This document shows positions 5,737 through 12,105 of a DNA stretch of 12,171 bases, in pieces (the first letter of the stretch is position 1; each line of letters begins with the position of its first letter). Source of the stretch: Synechococcales cyanobacterium PMM_0002 (GTDB lineage Bacteria; Cyanobacteriota; Cyanobacteriia; Elainellales; Elainellaceae); contig CASBQX010000216.1 in assembly GCA_949127925.1 (NCBI GenBank), positions 1-12,171 on the forward strand, given 5' to 3'. Position numbers and translations under genes: made by a program. A model generated the notes under the pieces. That model was not told the DNA's origin and ran no database searches. It worked only from the letters and a program-made list of their open reading frames with translations.

Positions 5737-7092
5737 CTAAATGCCGCTGATGAATCGGCCTGGACTTAGCAGGTTACTTGGATCAAACTGTTGCTTTAGA
5801 CCTCGCATCAGCGCGATCGCATTGCCTGTGTAGCCCCACACATCGACCTGTTGCTTGAGCGACTGGGGAGCCTGTAAAACAGTGAGGAAGCCTGCTTGAT
5901 CCTGGCACAGTTGCCGAATTTGGGGCAGCTGCTCTGCCTCGGTGGCGGCAAAGCGCAATCGACCTAAGCCGCTACCTGCATGAATCTGCGCTAAGTCTAA
6001 CTGGGGAACAAGCGCCTTTATCTGCTGCAATACGGCTACCGCTGTTGAGGGAGTTACTCCTATTTTGCAGGTGATAGCCCGGTTGTGGGCAGTGGGTTCC
6101 CCTATTTCTTGCAATTGTTGCCATAGAGCTACTTCGTCGGCCGGGGAGATAGCGGCGTCAGCTTGCCTTTGCAGAGTGCGGACTTCCAACCCCAAGGCTT
6201 GCCCCACTGCTGTAAACTGCTGCGTCTGGGTGCTAACGCCGACGGCAATGCCTTGAAATCTTACTAGTAGAGCGATCGCGTCTGCTTGTTTCAGCTCTGT
6301 CCAGGCTGGAGCCATAACTAATTCTACCGCTGTAGGTGTCAGAGCAGAACTGAGCAGGGTCTGCGTGGCGCGGGCGATCGCCTGCGCGTCTCCAGTCAGC
6401 ACCAGCGTTTGCGACACATCTGGCAACGGATAGACCCGAAATGTCACCTGGCTGAGAATGCCCAGCGTGCCCCAAGACCCGGTGAACAGTTTCATTAGGT
6501 CATAGCCCGCTACATTTTTGACCACCCGCCCACCTGCTTTAGCCACTTGCCCATCGGCTCGCACTATTGTCATGCCAATCAGCAGATCGCGCACCCCGCC
6601 ATAGCGATGCCGTAAGGTACCCGAGTCGGCGGTGGCGACAATGCCCCCCAGCGTCGCGTCTGTGCCATAGGTGGGGTCGAGCGGCAAAAACTGCCCCTGT
6701 GTTGCCAAAATTGCCTGCAAATCGGCCAGCCGCATTCCGGCTTCAGCCGTGACGGTTAAGTCTCCAGCGGCGTGGTCAATCAGTCGCCCTAGGCGAGCCG
6801 TGCTCACCACAACGGTAATGCCTTCAGCCAATCCACCCCAGGCTAGTTTGGTGCCGCTGCCGCACGGCAGCACTCGCCAATGCTGTTGGTGACAGAGGGT
6901 GATCACCCCTGCCAGCTGCTCTGGGGTTTGCGGATACACTAGGCAAACAGGAGCGATAGGGTTGACCGGATGAGGGGCGATCGCGGCCATGATCTGCTGC
7001 TGCATCGCGGCCTCCACCGTGTCCCAGCCGACAGCGCCATCTCGACCCACAATGTATTCTAAACTTTCTAACGATTGAGCAACGATGCTCAT
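5737..7092 (-). CDS. glcE: Glycolate dehydrogenase FAD-binding subunit GlcE
   Basis: This is an FAD-binding oxidoreductase of the PCMH/VAO type, forming glycolate dehydrogenase with GlcF. The frame stays open back to 7242, but I choose the ATG at 7092: GGGGAG lies 6 bases before it, and the preceding 50 codons look unlike any GlcE. From there it has 451 residues. FAD-binding features are PCGSGTKLAWG (76-86), DLTVTAEAG (111-119), PLDPTYGTDATLGGIVA (137-153), RHRYGGVRDL (161-170) and KNVAGYDLMKLFTGSWGTLG (192-211). It ends with the usual FDPSNLLSPGRF segment. The KNVAGYDL block and overall form distinguish GlcE from GlcD, whose corresponding segment reads more like DLT-G-L-F-x-GSEGTLG. It is the first gene of the glcE-glcF unit. 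No glcD is present in the window; in cyanobacteria it is often encoded elsewhere. Confidence 0.88.
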   Translation of the reverse strand: MSIVAQSLESLEYIVGRDGAVGWDTVEAAMQQQIMAAIAPHPVNPIAPVCLVYPQTPEQLAGVITLCHQQHWRVLPCGSGTKLAWGGLAEGITVVVSTARLGRLIDHAAGDLTVTAEAGMRLADLQAILATQGQFLPLDPTYGTDATLGGIVATADSGTLRHRYGGVRDLLIGMTIVRADGQVAKAGGRVVKNVAGYDLMKLFTGSWGTLGILSQVTFRVYPLPDVSQTLVLTGDAQAIARATQTLLSSALTPTAVELVMAPAWTELKQADAIALLVRFQGIAVGVSTQTQQFTAVGQALGLEVRTLQRQADAAISPADEVALWQQLQEIGEPTAHNRAITCKIGVTPSTAVAVLQQIKALVPQLDLAQIHAGSGLGRLRFAATEAEQLPQIRQLCQDQAGFLTVLQAPQSLKQQVDVWGYTGNAIALMRGLKQQFDPSNLLSPGRFISGI

Positions 7093-7125
7093 GAGCAGCT
7101 CCCCAAGGCCATAGTTCAAACCCCG

Positions 7126-7153
7126 ACTGTACACCAGAGACTGTATACCAGAG
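7126..7153. repeat. 14-base tandem duplication upstream of glcE
   Basis: ACTGTACACCAGAG (7126-7139) is followed directly by ACTGTATACCAGAG (7140-7153), differing at one base. Each unit contains TGTAYA. It begins 33 bases before the glcE start, where a repeated operator half-site could act. It could equally be a chance slippage product. Confidence 0.8.
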
Positions 7154-7156
7154 TAC
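7143..7156. promoter_or_regulatory. Candidate NtcA-type site (GTA-N8-TAC) upstream of glcE
   Basis: GTATACCAGAGTAC matches the palindromic consensus GTA-N8-TAC of NtcA, the cyanobacterial nitrogen-control activator. Its nearer edge is 50 bases before the glcE ATG. A match to six fixed bases is expected a few times by chance in 12 kb. I do not find a TAN3T -10 box at the usual distance (about 22 bases) on the - strand, the closest (TACAGT) being only 11 away. The overlap with the duplicated 14-mer adds some interest. Confidence 0.25.
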
Positions 7157-7397
7157 GTGGATAGCGAAACGAAATCTATGGATAATCTACGAAAAAGTAG
7201 AAAAAATGGGCTGAAACCTCCCAGAACTTGGCATTTTAGCATGGGGCTAGGCCATACCCGCTCTACGAATAAAAATCATCAGACTTGGCAGCCGAATTGC
7301 TGCTATTCTTATTTTTTACACTCGGCTTGCCAACTGCATCTGCCCCATCAGCCGGTCAGCTGTTCCCAGCCAGTTACGATCTTGAGCCGCTCCTAGC

Positions 7398-7456
7398 CCC
7401 AATATTCTCCCAATATTCAGTTCTCCCAATATTCAGTTCTCCCAATATTCAGTCGC
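7398..7456. repeat. Tandem repeats of CCCAATATTC in the leader region
   Basis: CCCAATATTC occurs at 7398, 7409, 7425 and 7441. The last three belong to a 16-base unit CCCAATATTCAGTTCT (7409-7424 and 7425-7440 identical; 7441-7456 ends differently). Each unit contains the palindrome AATATT. The array lies 166 to 224 bases upstream of the glycosyltransferase start. Confidence 0.9.
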
Positions 7457-7510
7457 TCAAGCTTTCAGTGCGTTTAGCCTCGCTTCACGCATTCAGATCA
7501 ACCGGATTTT

Positions 7511-7586
7511 ATGGCTCTTGATTTGTGCCACATCGAATGGCTCTTGACTTGTGCCATACAAATTTGTGCCATATAGATTTGTGCCA
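7511..7586. repeat. Second short-repeat family, TTGTGCCA
   Basis: A 26-base unit beginning ATGGCTCTTGA at 7511 is repeated at 7537 with few changes. The repeat then shortens to a 15-base unit, ATTTGTGCCA plus five bases, at 7562 and 7577. TTGTGCCA therefore occurs at 7523, 7549, 7564 and 7579. It ends 35 bases before the glycosyltransferase start and is probably in its 5' leader. The change in unit length suggests successive slippage events. Confidence 0.88.
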
Positions 7587-7621
7587 CGTAGACCTATTTT
7601 TTTAGACTGAGGGTTCATTGC

Positions 7622-8485
7622 GTGACCATCACCCGCCCCGTGACTAGCCCTACCGTAGTTCCAAATCGGCTGAAAAATAGGGTAGGCAGCGTTTTTGTGA
7701 TTGCCTATCAAGAACCGACTGACGCGCTAGAAACAGCGTTGAGCGCAGAAGGGTTTCAGCACCAGCTCCTGCGCCAATCAGATACTGCCGAATCCCAAAC
7801 CTATGCCGCCATTTATCGCTGTATGTTGAATCATCAGCGGGCGTGGCAGCAGGCCGCCAAAGCCACCCAGCCCAGCTTGATCGTGGAAGCGGATTTTGTC
7901 CCGGTTGTAGGCATGGGAAATTTGCCGTTGCCGTTTAATCCGATGCAGCCCAATGTTGGGGTTGCTTGGCTCTATACCTGTGCTTCTCAGGTCTATAGCA
8001 TTAGCCTGGGAGGCCATGCCGAAGGATTCTCTAGTGCGACGGTGGCCTATATTGTGACGCCCGCTGCTGCGCGCCATTTATGCGATTTGGTGCCACAGAT
8101 TACAGAGCAATATGGTACGGGCTACTCTAACTTTGACTCTAAAATTGATGGGTTTTTGCGGCAGCGCGGATTCAAAAATTACATTCCCTTTCGCAACTAT
8201 GGCGAACATGGCGGGTTTCCTAGCCCGGAGCATCGTCATCATGGCATTAGCGGTATCCATCGAGCCGATGTGTTGTATGGCAAGTTAGCGTTTCTGCCGA
8301 ACTATGCGGGAGCAGGGCGAACTCGGTGGTTGCGGTTGATGCGGGTGCGCCTCACCGCGCGCCTGAAGGGGATGGGGCGATCGCTGCTCGGTCGATTGGT
8401 TCGATTCAAAGTCCTGAGAACTTGTAGCACACCCAAAAAAATGCTGGCGTTTGCGATTCGACGCCAGCTCACTACAAAAATGTAG
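7622..8485 (+). CDS. Glycosyltransferase family 25-like protein (LPS/surface glycan type)
   Basis: The 287-residue product resembles small GT25-type 'LPS biosynthesis' glycosyltransferases, which add a sugar to lipooligosaccharide or other surface glycans at the cytoplasmic face of the membrane. Supporting features are the N-terminal strand SVFVIAYQEPTDAL (23-36), the acidic motif SLIVEADFVPV (85-95), which occupies the place of the GT25 EDD metal and sugar-nucleotide site, and a C-terminal half with AYIVTPAAARHL (142-153) and NFDSKIDGFLRQRGF (170-184). The last 60 residues are very basic and may bind the membrane. The start is GTG at 7622, with GAGGG 8 bases upstream (7609-7613); the next ATG would remove the N-terminal strand. 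The stop TAG (8483-8485) lies inside a genomic repeat. Donor, acceptor and exact family are uncertain. Confidence 0.6.
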   Translation: MTITRPVTSPTVVPNRLKNRVGSVFVIAYQEPTDALETALSAEGFQHQLLRQSDTAESQTYAAIYRCMLNHQRAWQQAAKATQPSLIVEADFVPVVGMGNLPLPFNPMQPNVGVAWLYTCASQVYSISLGGHAEGFSSATVAYIVTPAAARHLCDLVPQITEQYGTGYSNFDSKIDGFLRQRGFKNYIPFRNYGEHGGFPSPEHRHHGISGIHRADVLYGKLAFLPNYAGAGRTRWLRLMRVRLTARLKGMGRSLLGRLVRFKVLRTCSTPKKMLAFAIRRQLTTKM

Positions 8486-8528
8486 AGACGCGATTAATTG
8501 GTAGAGACGCGATTAATCGCGTCTCTAC
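8482..8528. repeat. 28-base perfect palindrome with an adjacent partial copy; likely two-way terminator
   Basis: Bases 8501-8528 form a perfect palindrome with 14-base arms (GTAGAGACGCGATT and its complement). Its left arm plus three bases is repeated at 8482-8498, 19 bases upstream. I recognise this GTAGAGACGCGATTAATCGC type as a widespread cyanobacterial intergenic repeat. It lies between the convergent glycosyltransferase and pgi genes and contains the stop codon of the former. It ends 2 bases before the pgi stop, so it may terminate both transcripts. Confidence 0.9.
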
Positions 8529-8530
8529 GG

Positions 8531-10126
8531 TTACGTTCTGGAGCGGGCGGCGATCGCCAAACTATCGGGCTGCTGTAAGTTCCCGGTGACCATCACATCG
8601 CGCTGATTGGCATCAAGATGGCGCACAATTTTGTAGATTGTTTCCACCTGATCAGCCGCACCCATTTTGGCGGCTAACTCCGTTAGCGATAGGGGGTGGC
8701 TGGTTTGCTTCAGCGTTGTGACCACTTGGCGCTGCAAATCTAGCACGCTGGCAGCGGCTTTTTTGCCCGCCTCCACACCGGGCTGATGGTAGGCGTTGAC
8801 GTTCACCAACGAGGCATAAAAGCTGACCGTGCGTTCATACAGCGCAATCAACGCCCCCACAGTGCGCGGTGTCACCTTCGGCACGGTAACGGTAATCGAG
8901 TCGCGGTGGTTGTCATACAGCGCGGCGCGGGTGCCCTGCAATAGGCCGGAGAGGAAATCACCAGAGGTGGCTCCAGGTTCTACTTCAATTGAGGCACCCG
9001 CGCGATCTTCGAGCACTTCAATGAAGGTGACAAAGAAGTTGGGCACGCCTTCACGTAGCTGCTGCACATAGGCATGCTGGTCGGTCGATCCTTTGTTGCC
9101 ATAGACCGCAATGCCCTGATAGACCGTATGGCCATCTAGATCGGTTTCCTTGCCCAGCGATTCCATTACCAGCTGTTGCAGATAGCGCGAAAACAGCAGC
9201 AGGCTGTCTTTGTAGGGTAAGATCACCATGTCTTTTTCGCCCTTGCCGTTGCCCGTATAATACCAGGCCAAGGCCAGCAGCGCCGCCGGGTTGGTCTGCA
9301 AGTCTGGCACGCGGGTGGCATCGTCCATCATCCGAGCGCCCGTCAGCATTTCCTGGATGTTGATGCCCTGAAGCGCGGCTGGCACCAAGCCAACCGCAGA
9401 CAGCTCCGAGGTGCGCCCTCCCACCCAGTCAAACATCGGGAAGCAGGTGAGCCAGCGTTCTGACTGAGCATATTGATCCATTTTGCTGCCCGCCATGGTG
9501 ACGGCGATCGCATAATCGGCAAAATTTAGCCCCAGTTGTTCATAGGCGTGCTTCACCTCCAACATGCCATTACGGGTTTCGGGTGTGCCCCCAGACTTGG
9601 TGGCAACTAGTACCAAGGTGCTCTTAAGCCGATCTTTGAGCCGATTCAAAATCCGATCGAGACCTGCCGGGTCGGTGTTGTCAATGAAATGCACCGCCAT
9701 GGGTGGAAAATCAGGCGAGAGCGCTTCTGCGACAAATTCAGGGCCGAGCGCCGAACCGCCAATCCCGACCGACAGCAGATCGGTAAATTTAGGCGCAGTT
9801 GGGGGATGAATCGTCCCGTCGTGGATTTTTTTGACAAAATCTTCAATCTTGCTGATCGTTTCTACGATTTCCTGTTTCACGTCAGCCGTTGGAGCCAAGT
9901 CAGGGTTACGCAGCCAGTAATGCCCCACCATCCGGTTTTCGTCAGGGTTGGCGATCGCCCCCCCTTCCAGCGCCGTCATATCCTGAAACGCCCGTTCAAA
10001 CTTGGGTTTCAGCTGTTCCACGAACGCATCGTCAAATCGGATTCGGCTGATATCGACGTAAAGCCCTAGACCATCGTGGTAATAAAGCCAATCTTGATAG
10101 CGTTGCCAAAGTACGGTGACGTCCAT
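8531..10126 (-). CDS. pgi: Glucose-6-phosphate isomerase
   Basis: Pgi interconverts glucose 6-phosphate and fructose 6-phosphate in the cytoplasm. It links the Calvin cycle and gluconeogenesis to glycogen synthesis and to the oxidative pentose phosphate route. The 531 residues match the cyanobacterial length. SIS-domain and active-site motifs are VGIGGSALG (120-128), ATKSGGTPETRN (175-186), GGRTS (236-240), ESLGKE (322-327) and GSTDQHAY (346-353, with the catalytic His at 351). The catalytic lysine is within VEAGK (K455). The last 60 residues (LTELAAKMGAADQVETIYKI) form a small helical, winged-helix-like tail that I recall from cyanobacterial Pgi. The ATG at 10126 has a GAAGAG element about 7 bases upstream. 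It lies 132 bases after the DUF815 gene in the same direction, and I find no clear promoter in that gap. Confidence 0.96.
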   Translation of the reverse strand: MDVTVLWQRYQDWLYYHDGLGLYVDISRIRFDDAFVEQLKPKFERAFQDMTALEGGAIANPDENRMVGHYWLRNPDLAPTADVKQEIVETISKIEDFVKKIHDGTIHPPTAPKFTDLLSVGIGGSALGPEFVAEALSPDFPPMAVHFIDNTDPAGLDRILNRLKDRLKSTLVLVATKSGGTPETRNGMLEVKHAYEQLGLNFADYAIAVTMAGSKMDQYAQSERWLTCFPMFDWVGGRTSELSAVGLVPAALQGINIQEMLTGARMMDDATRVPDLQTNPAALLALAWYYTGNGKGEKDMVILPYKDSLLLFSRYLQQLVMESLGKETDLDGHTVYQGIAVYGNKGSTDQHAYVQQLREGVPNFFVTFIEVLEDRAGASIEVEPGATSGDFLSGLLQGTRAALYDNHRDSITVTVPKVTPRTVGALIALYERTVSFYASLVNVNAYHQPGVEAGKKAAASVLDLQRQVVTTLKQTSHPLSLTELAAKMGAADQVETIYKIVRHLDANQRDVMVTGNLQQPDSLAIAARSRT

Positions 10127-10258
10127 AAAAGCTCTTCAACCTATCGCATTTCTCCAATCACAGTGTACCGACCAAAACTCCCAGAATTGTGAGATCAAGG
10201 CTCTGCAACTATAGAGATTGGCCAAAGAGTTCTCATCTAGCGGCTGTAGCAGATTGGG

Positions 10259-11602
10259 CTAGTTTTGTCCCTGCGCTGATTCTGCCCGCAGAAAATCGAC
10301 AAACTGCCGTGCCGATCGCCCCGATCGGCCATTGTGACGCGTGGCCCATTGTAGTGCCCGGTAGTCCAAATCGTCTGGAGGCAGGGTGAGGTTGGCCTGG
10401 GCGGCGAGGTGGTGCACAATCGCTAGGTAAGTTGCTTGGTCGGCGGGTTCAAAGGTGAGCGTGAGGCCAAAGCGATCGCTAAAGGACAGTTTTTCTTGAA
10501 CCGTATCCCAATTGTGGATTTCGTCAGCATCACTAGGCCGAGGGCGATCGGCCAAAAATTCTCGAATTAGGTGGCGGCGGTTGGAGGTGGCATAGACGAC
10601 CACGTTGGGCGGGCGGGCGGTGAGGTTACCCTCTAGCACCACCTTGAGCGCTTTAAACGCATCGTCATCTTCTTCAAACGACAAATCGTCTACAAATACA
10701 ATGAACGATTGGGGCACATCCCGCAGTCGATCGACAATTTGGGGCAGGTGGCGCAGGTCGGTTTTAGTGACTTCGACTAGGCGTAACCCCCGCTCAGCGT
10801 ACTCGTTGAGCAAGCCCTTGACCAGCGACGATTTACCCGTGCCTCGACTGCCATAGAGCAGCACATGCAGCGCCGGATAGCCTGCTAATAAGGCTTCCGT
10901 ATTTTGGCAAAGAGCCGCTTTTTGGGCATCGTAACGGGTCAACTGTCCTAGGTGGATGGGGTCGGGGTGAGCAATGCCCACCAGGTTGCCGCCCTGCCAG
11001 CCAAAGGCATGGTAGGTGCCAAATAGCCCGACACCCATCTGGCGATAATGAGCCGCCAACTCTGCCAGAGCAGCGTCCCATCTGGGGTTGGCTGCCAGCC
11101 GAGTCCAAATGAGACTCTGGCTGAGAGCCTCAACGGTGGCGCTACCGGAGGGCAGAACCTGCTCCCAGCTAAGCGGTGGGGTCGGTAGCACGGCGGCAAG
11201 CTGTACCCAGGTGCTGAGCTGCTGGCTGTCGCAGGCGTAGAGCTGTCGCAACGCCTGCAGGTCGTGCTGGGCAGCGGCAACCAGGCTGGCTGGCAACTCG
11301 CTGCTGCGCTGAGCCTGCTGGCTAAACGGGTTGTCGGCGCGCAGCAGTTGGGTGAGTAAGTAGGTTTGCCAGGTCTGCTGCTGGCTGGCTAGGGCGCGGA
11401 ACCAGTGGCCATAGGCGCGCAGTGGGGTCAGGCGATCGCCCTGCTCTGCGCCCGGGGCGAGGCTCAAGGTCTCTAACAGGTAGAGAAATGCTTGCCCAAT
11501 TTGATTTTCGAGCACCGTTTGATAAAGCAAGAGCGAGGCTGCCTGCTGCTGTAAATCTTGTAAGCCCTGGATCTGAGTTTGCTGTGTTGATGAATCGGTC
11601 AT
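10259..11602 (-). CDS. DUF815-family P-loop ATPase (AAA-like)
   Basis: This is a 447-residue ATPase of the DUF815 (PF05673) family, whose biological role is not established. The first 190 residues are a helical, glutamine- and leucine-rich region with no motif I know. The ATPase core follows: Walker A GSRGTGKS (251-258), Walker B FIVFVDD (300-306) with SFE after it, a sensor-1-like YATSNRR (337-343), and an arginine-finger-like FSDRFG (374-379). A helical lid contains LAIVHHLA. The D-L-S-F-E-E-D and SNRRHLIRE blocks are typical of DUF815 and separate it from DnaA, clamp loaders and Lon. The ATG at 11602 has no Shine-Dalgarno sequence and no in-frame alternative close by. It precedes pgi by 132 bases; any functional link with Pgi is unproven. 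A distant relation to MoxR or other AAA remodelers is possible. Confidence 0.88.
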   Translation of the reverse strand: MTDSSTQQTQIQGLQDLQQQAASLLLYQTVLENQIGQAFLYLLETLSLAPGAEQGDRLTPLRAYGHWFRALASQQQTWQTYLLTQLLRADNPFSQQAQRSSELPASLVAAAQHDLQALRQLYACDSQQLSTWVQLAAVLPTPPLSWEQVLPSGSATVEALSQSLIWTRLAANPRWDAALAELAAHYRQMGVGLFGTYHAFGWQGGNLVGIAHPDPIHLGQLTRYDAQKAALCQNTEALLAGYPALHVLLYGSRGTGKSSLVKGLLNEYAERGLRLVEVTKTDLRHLPQIVDRLRDVPQSFIVFVDDLSFEEDDDAFKALKVVLEGNLTARPPNVVVYATSNRRHLIREFLADRPRPSDADEIHNWDTVQEKLSFSDRFGLTLTFEPADQATYLAIVHHLAAQANLTLPPDDLDYRALQWATRHNGRSGRSARQFVDFLRAESAQGQN

Positions 11603-11758
11603 GGCTTGAACTATTTAGGGGACAGAGTGAGATCTGTAAGAGAGGTACTGAGGCGGTGTTTGATCGGTTTGCCCGGTCGCTCAAATGTCGTTTTTTGCAA
11701 CAAGTCGAGCCAGAGACGTTTGACCACGAAAAAACGCTGTAATCTAGACGATAGGCAG

Positions 11759-11804
11759 TAAGCAATTGTTTACCGGCAGGGGAGCGCCTGTAAACAGTTG
11801 CTTA
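11759..11804. promoter_or_regulatory. Long inverted repeat between DUF815 and TMEM14 genes
   Basis: TAAGCAATTGTTTAC (11759-11773) pairs with GTAAACAGTTGCTTA (11790-11804), 15 base pairs with one G-T wobble. GGC and GCC pair weakly within the 16-base loop. It ends 37 bases before the TMEM14 start. It could be a 5' leader structure, an operator for a dimeric regulator in this divergent gap, or a small dispersed repeat. It lacks a T-run directly after the stem, which argues against a simple terminator. A weak TTGACC (11720-11725) lies upstream, without a well-placed -10. Confidence 0.5.
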
Positions 11805-11841
11805 TTGCTCACCATTTGTGGGCACTGATGTGAGCACTGGC

Positions 11842-12105
11842 ATGAGTTTAGGAACAATTGCAGCGATCGCCTACGGCATCCTGTCGCTAGGCGATGGGGT
11901 GTTCGGCTATCTCCAGGCAAAAAGCACCCCCTCGTTAGTGTCGGGCGGTGTCAGCGGCATAGTGCTGATTGTGATGGGGATTTTACAAGGCCAAGGAATC
12001 GGTTGGGCTGCGGCGGTGGCGATCGCCATCACGCTGCTGCTGGTCATCGTTTTTATCAAAAAAATGGGTCTAAAACCCTGCCCTTTTAGGGCGGCTTTTA
12101 GTTAG
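11842..12105 (+). CDS. TMEM14-family small membrane protein, apparently truncated at the C-terminus
   Basis: The product is an 87-residue, very hydrophobic protein. MSLGTIAAIAYGILSLGDGV opens it as TMEM14 (PF03647, formerly UPF0136) proteins do, followed by GYLQAKSTPSLVSGGVSG, the family's G-Y-x-x-A-x-S-x-P-S-L-x-x-G signature. Membrane segments are near 3-24, 31-49 and 53-73. Family members normally continue with a basic stretch, an R-F-M-P-A-G-L-like motif and one more hydrophobic helix. Here the frame runs from FIKK into MGLKPCPFRAAFS and stops. That tail is encoded by a strong hairpin, so the last helix is missing. I use ATG 11842; GTG 11818 would add eight residues with no similarity to the family. 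The function of bacterial TMEM14 proteins is not known. Confidence 0.75.
   Translation: MSLGTIAAIAYGILSLGDGVFGYLQAKSTPSLVSGGVSGIVLIVMGILQGQGIGWAAAVAIAITLLLVIVFIKKMGLKPCPFRAAFS
12070..12101. terminator. Strong two-part hairpin, likely bidirectional terminator
   Basis: An outer stem, CTAAAA (12070-12075) with TTTTAG (12096-12101), encloses a 2/1 internal loop. An inner stem, CTGCCCT (12078-12084) with AGGGCGG (12088-12094), has one G-T wobble and a TTT loop. The T-run after the GC-rich inner stem exists on both strands, as in bidirectional intrinsic terminators. It overlaps the last codons of the TMEM14 frame. It might also be the terminal hairpin of an inserted element. Confidence 0.6.

Larger units (their letters stand above)
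7154..7621. other. Long non-coding gap between divergent glcE and the glycosyltransferase gene
   Basis: Together with 7093-7153 this is a gap of 529 bases without a supported gene. The left part is A-rich and contains an extended -10-like TGCTAAAAT on the - strand (7233-7241), a possible glcE promoter about 140 bases upstream, though no -35 is apparent. The right half holds two families of short tandem repeats, listed separately. Open frames crossing it are short, overlap the repeats and have no credible product. Confidence 0.5.

Noticed and set aside
5706..5750. + strand mini-ORF of 10 codons (ATG at 5718) preceded by AAGGAG
   Set aside because: The Shine-Dalgarno match and spacing are good, but the frame is only 10 codons, lies antisense to the glcE 3' end and the glcE-glcF junction, and has no recognisable product. 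Most likely coincidence.
7093..7242. 50-codon N-terminal extension of glcE
   Set aside because: It has no similarity to GlcE proteins and crosses the 14-base duplication; ATG 7092 has a GGGGAG element 6 bases upstream.
7493..7711. - strand ORF of 72 codons with NLYGT repeats, resembling pentapeptide-type repeats
   Set aside because: The repeats are a by-product of the TTGTGCCA DNA repeats, and the rest runs antisense through the glycosyltransferase gene; there is no ribosome binding site and no known family.
11720..11748. TTGACC with TAATCT or TCTAGA as a promoter for the TMEM14 gene
   Set aside because: Spacing to TAATCT is only 14 bases, and TCTAGA at 17 bases matches the -10 consensus poorly, so I do not list it as a promoter.
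11322..11765. - strand ORF of 147 codons overlapping the DUF815 gene start
   Set aside because: About two-thirds of it is a shadow frame of the well-supported ATPase, and the translation has no domain character.
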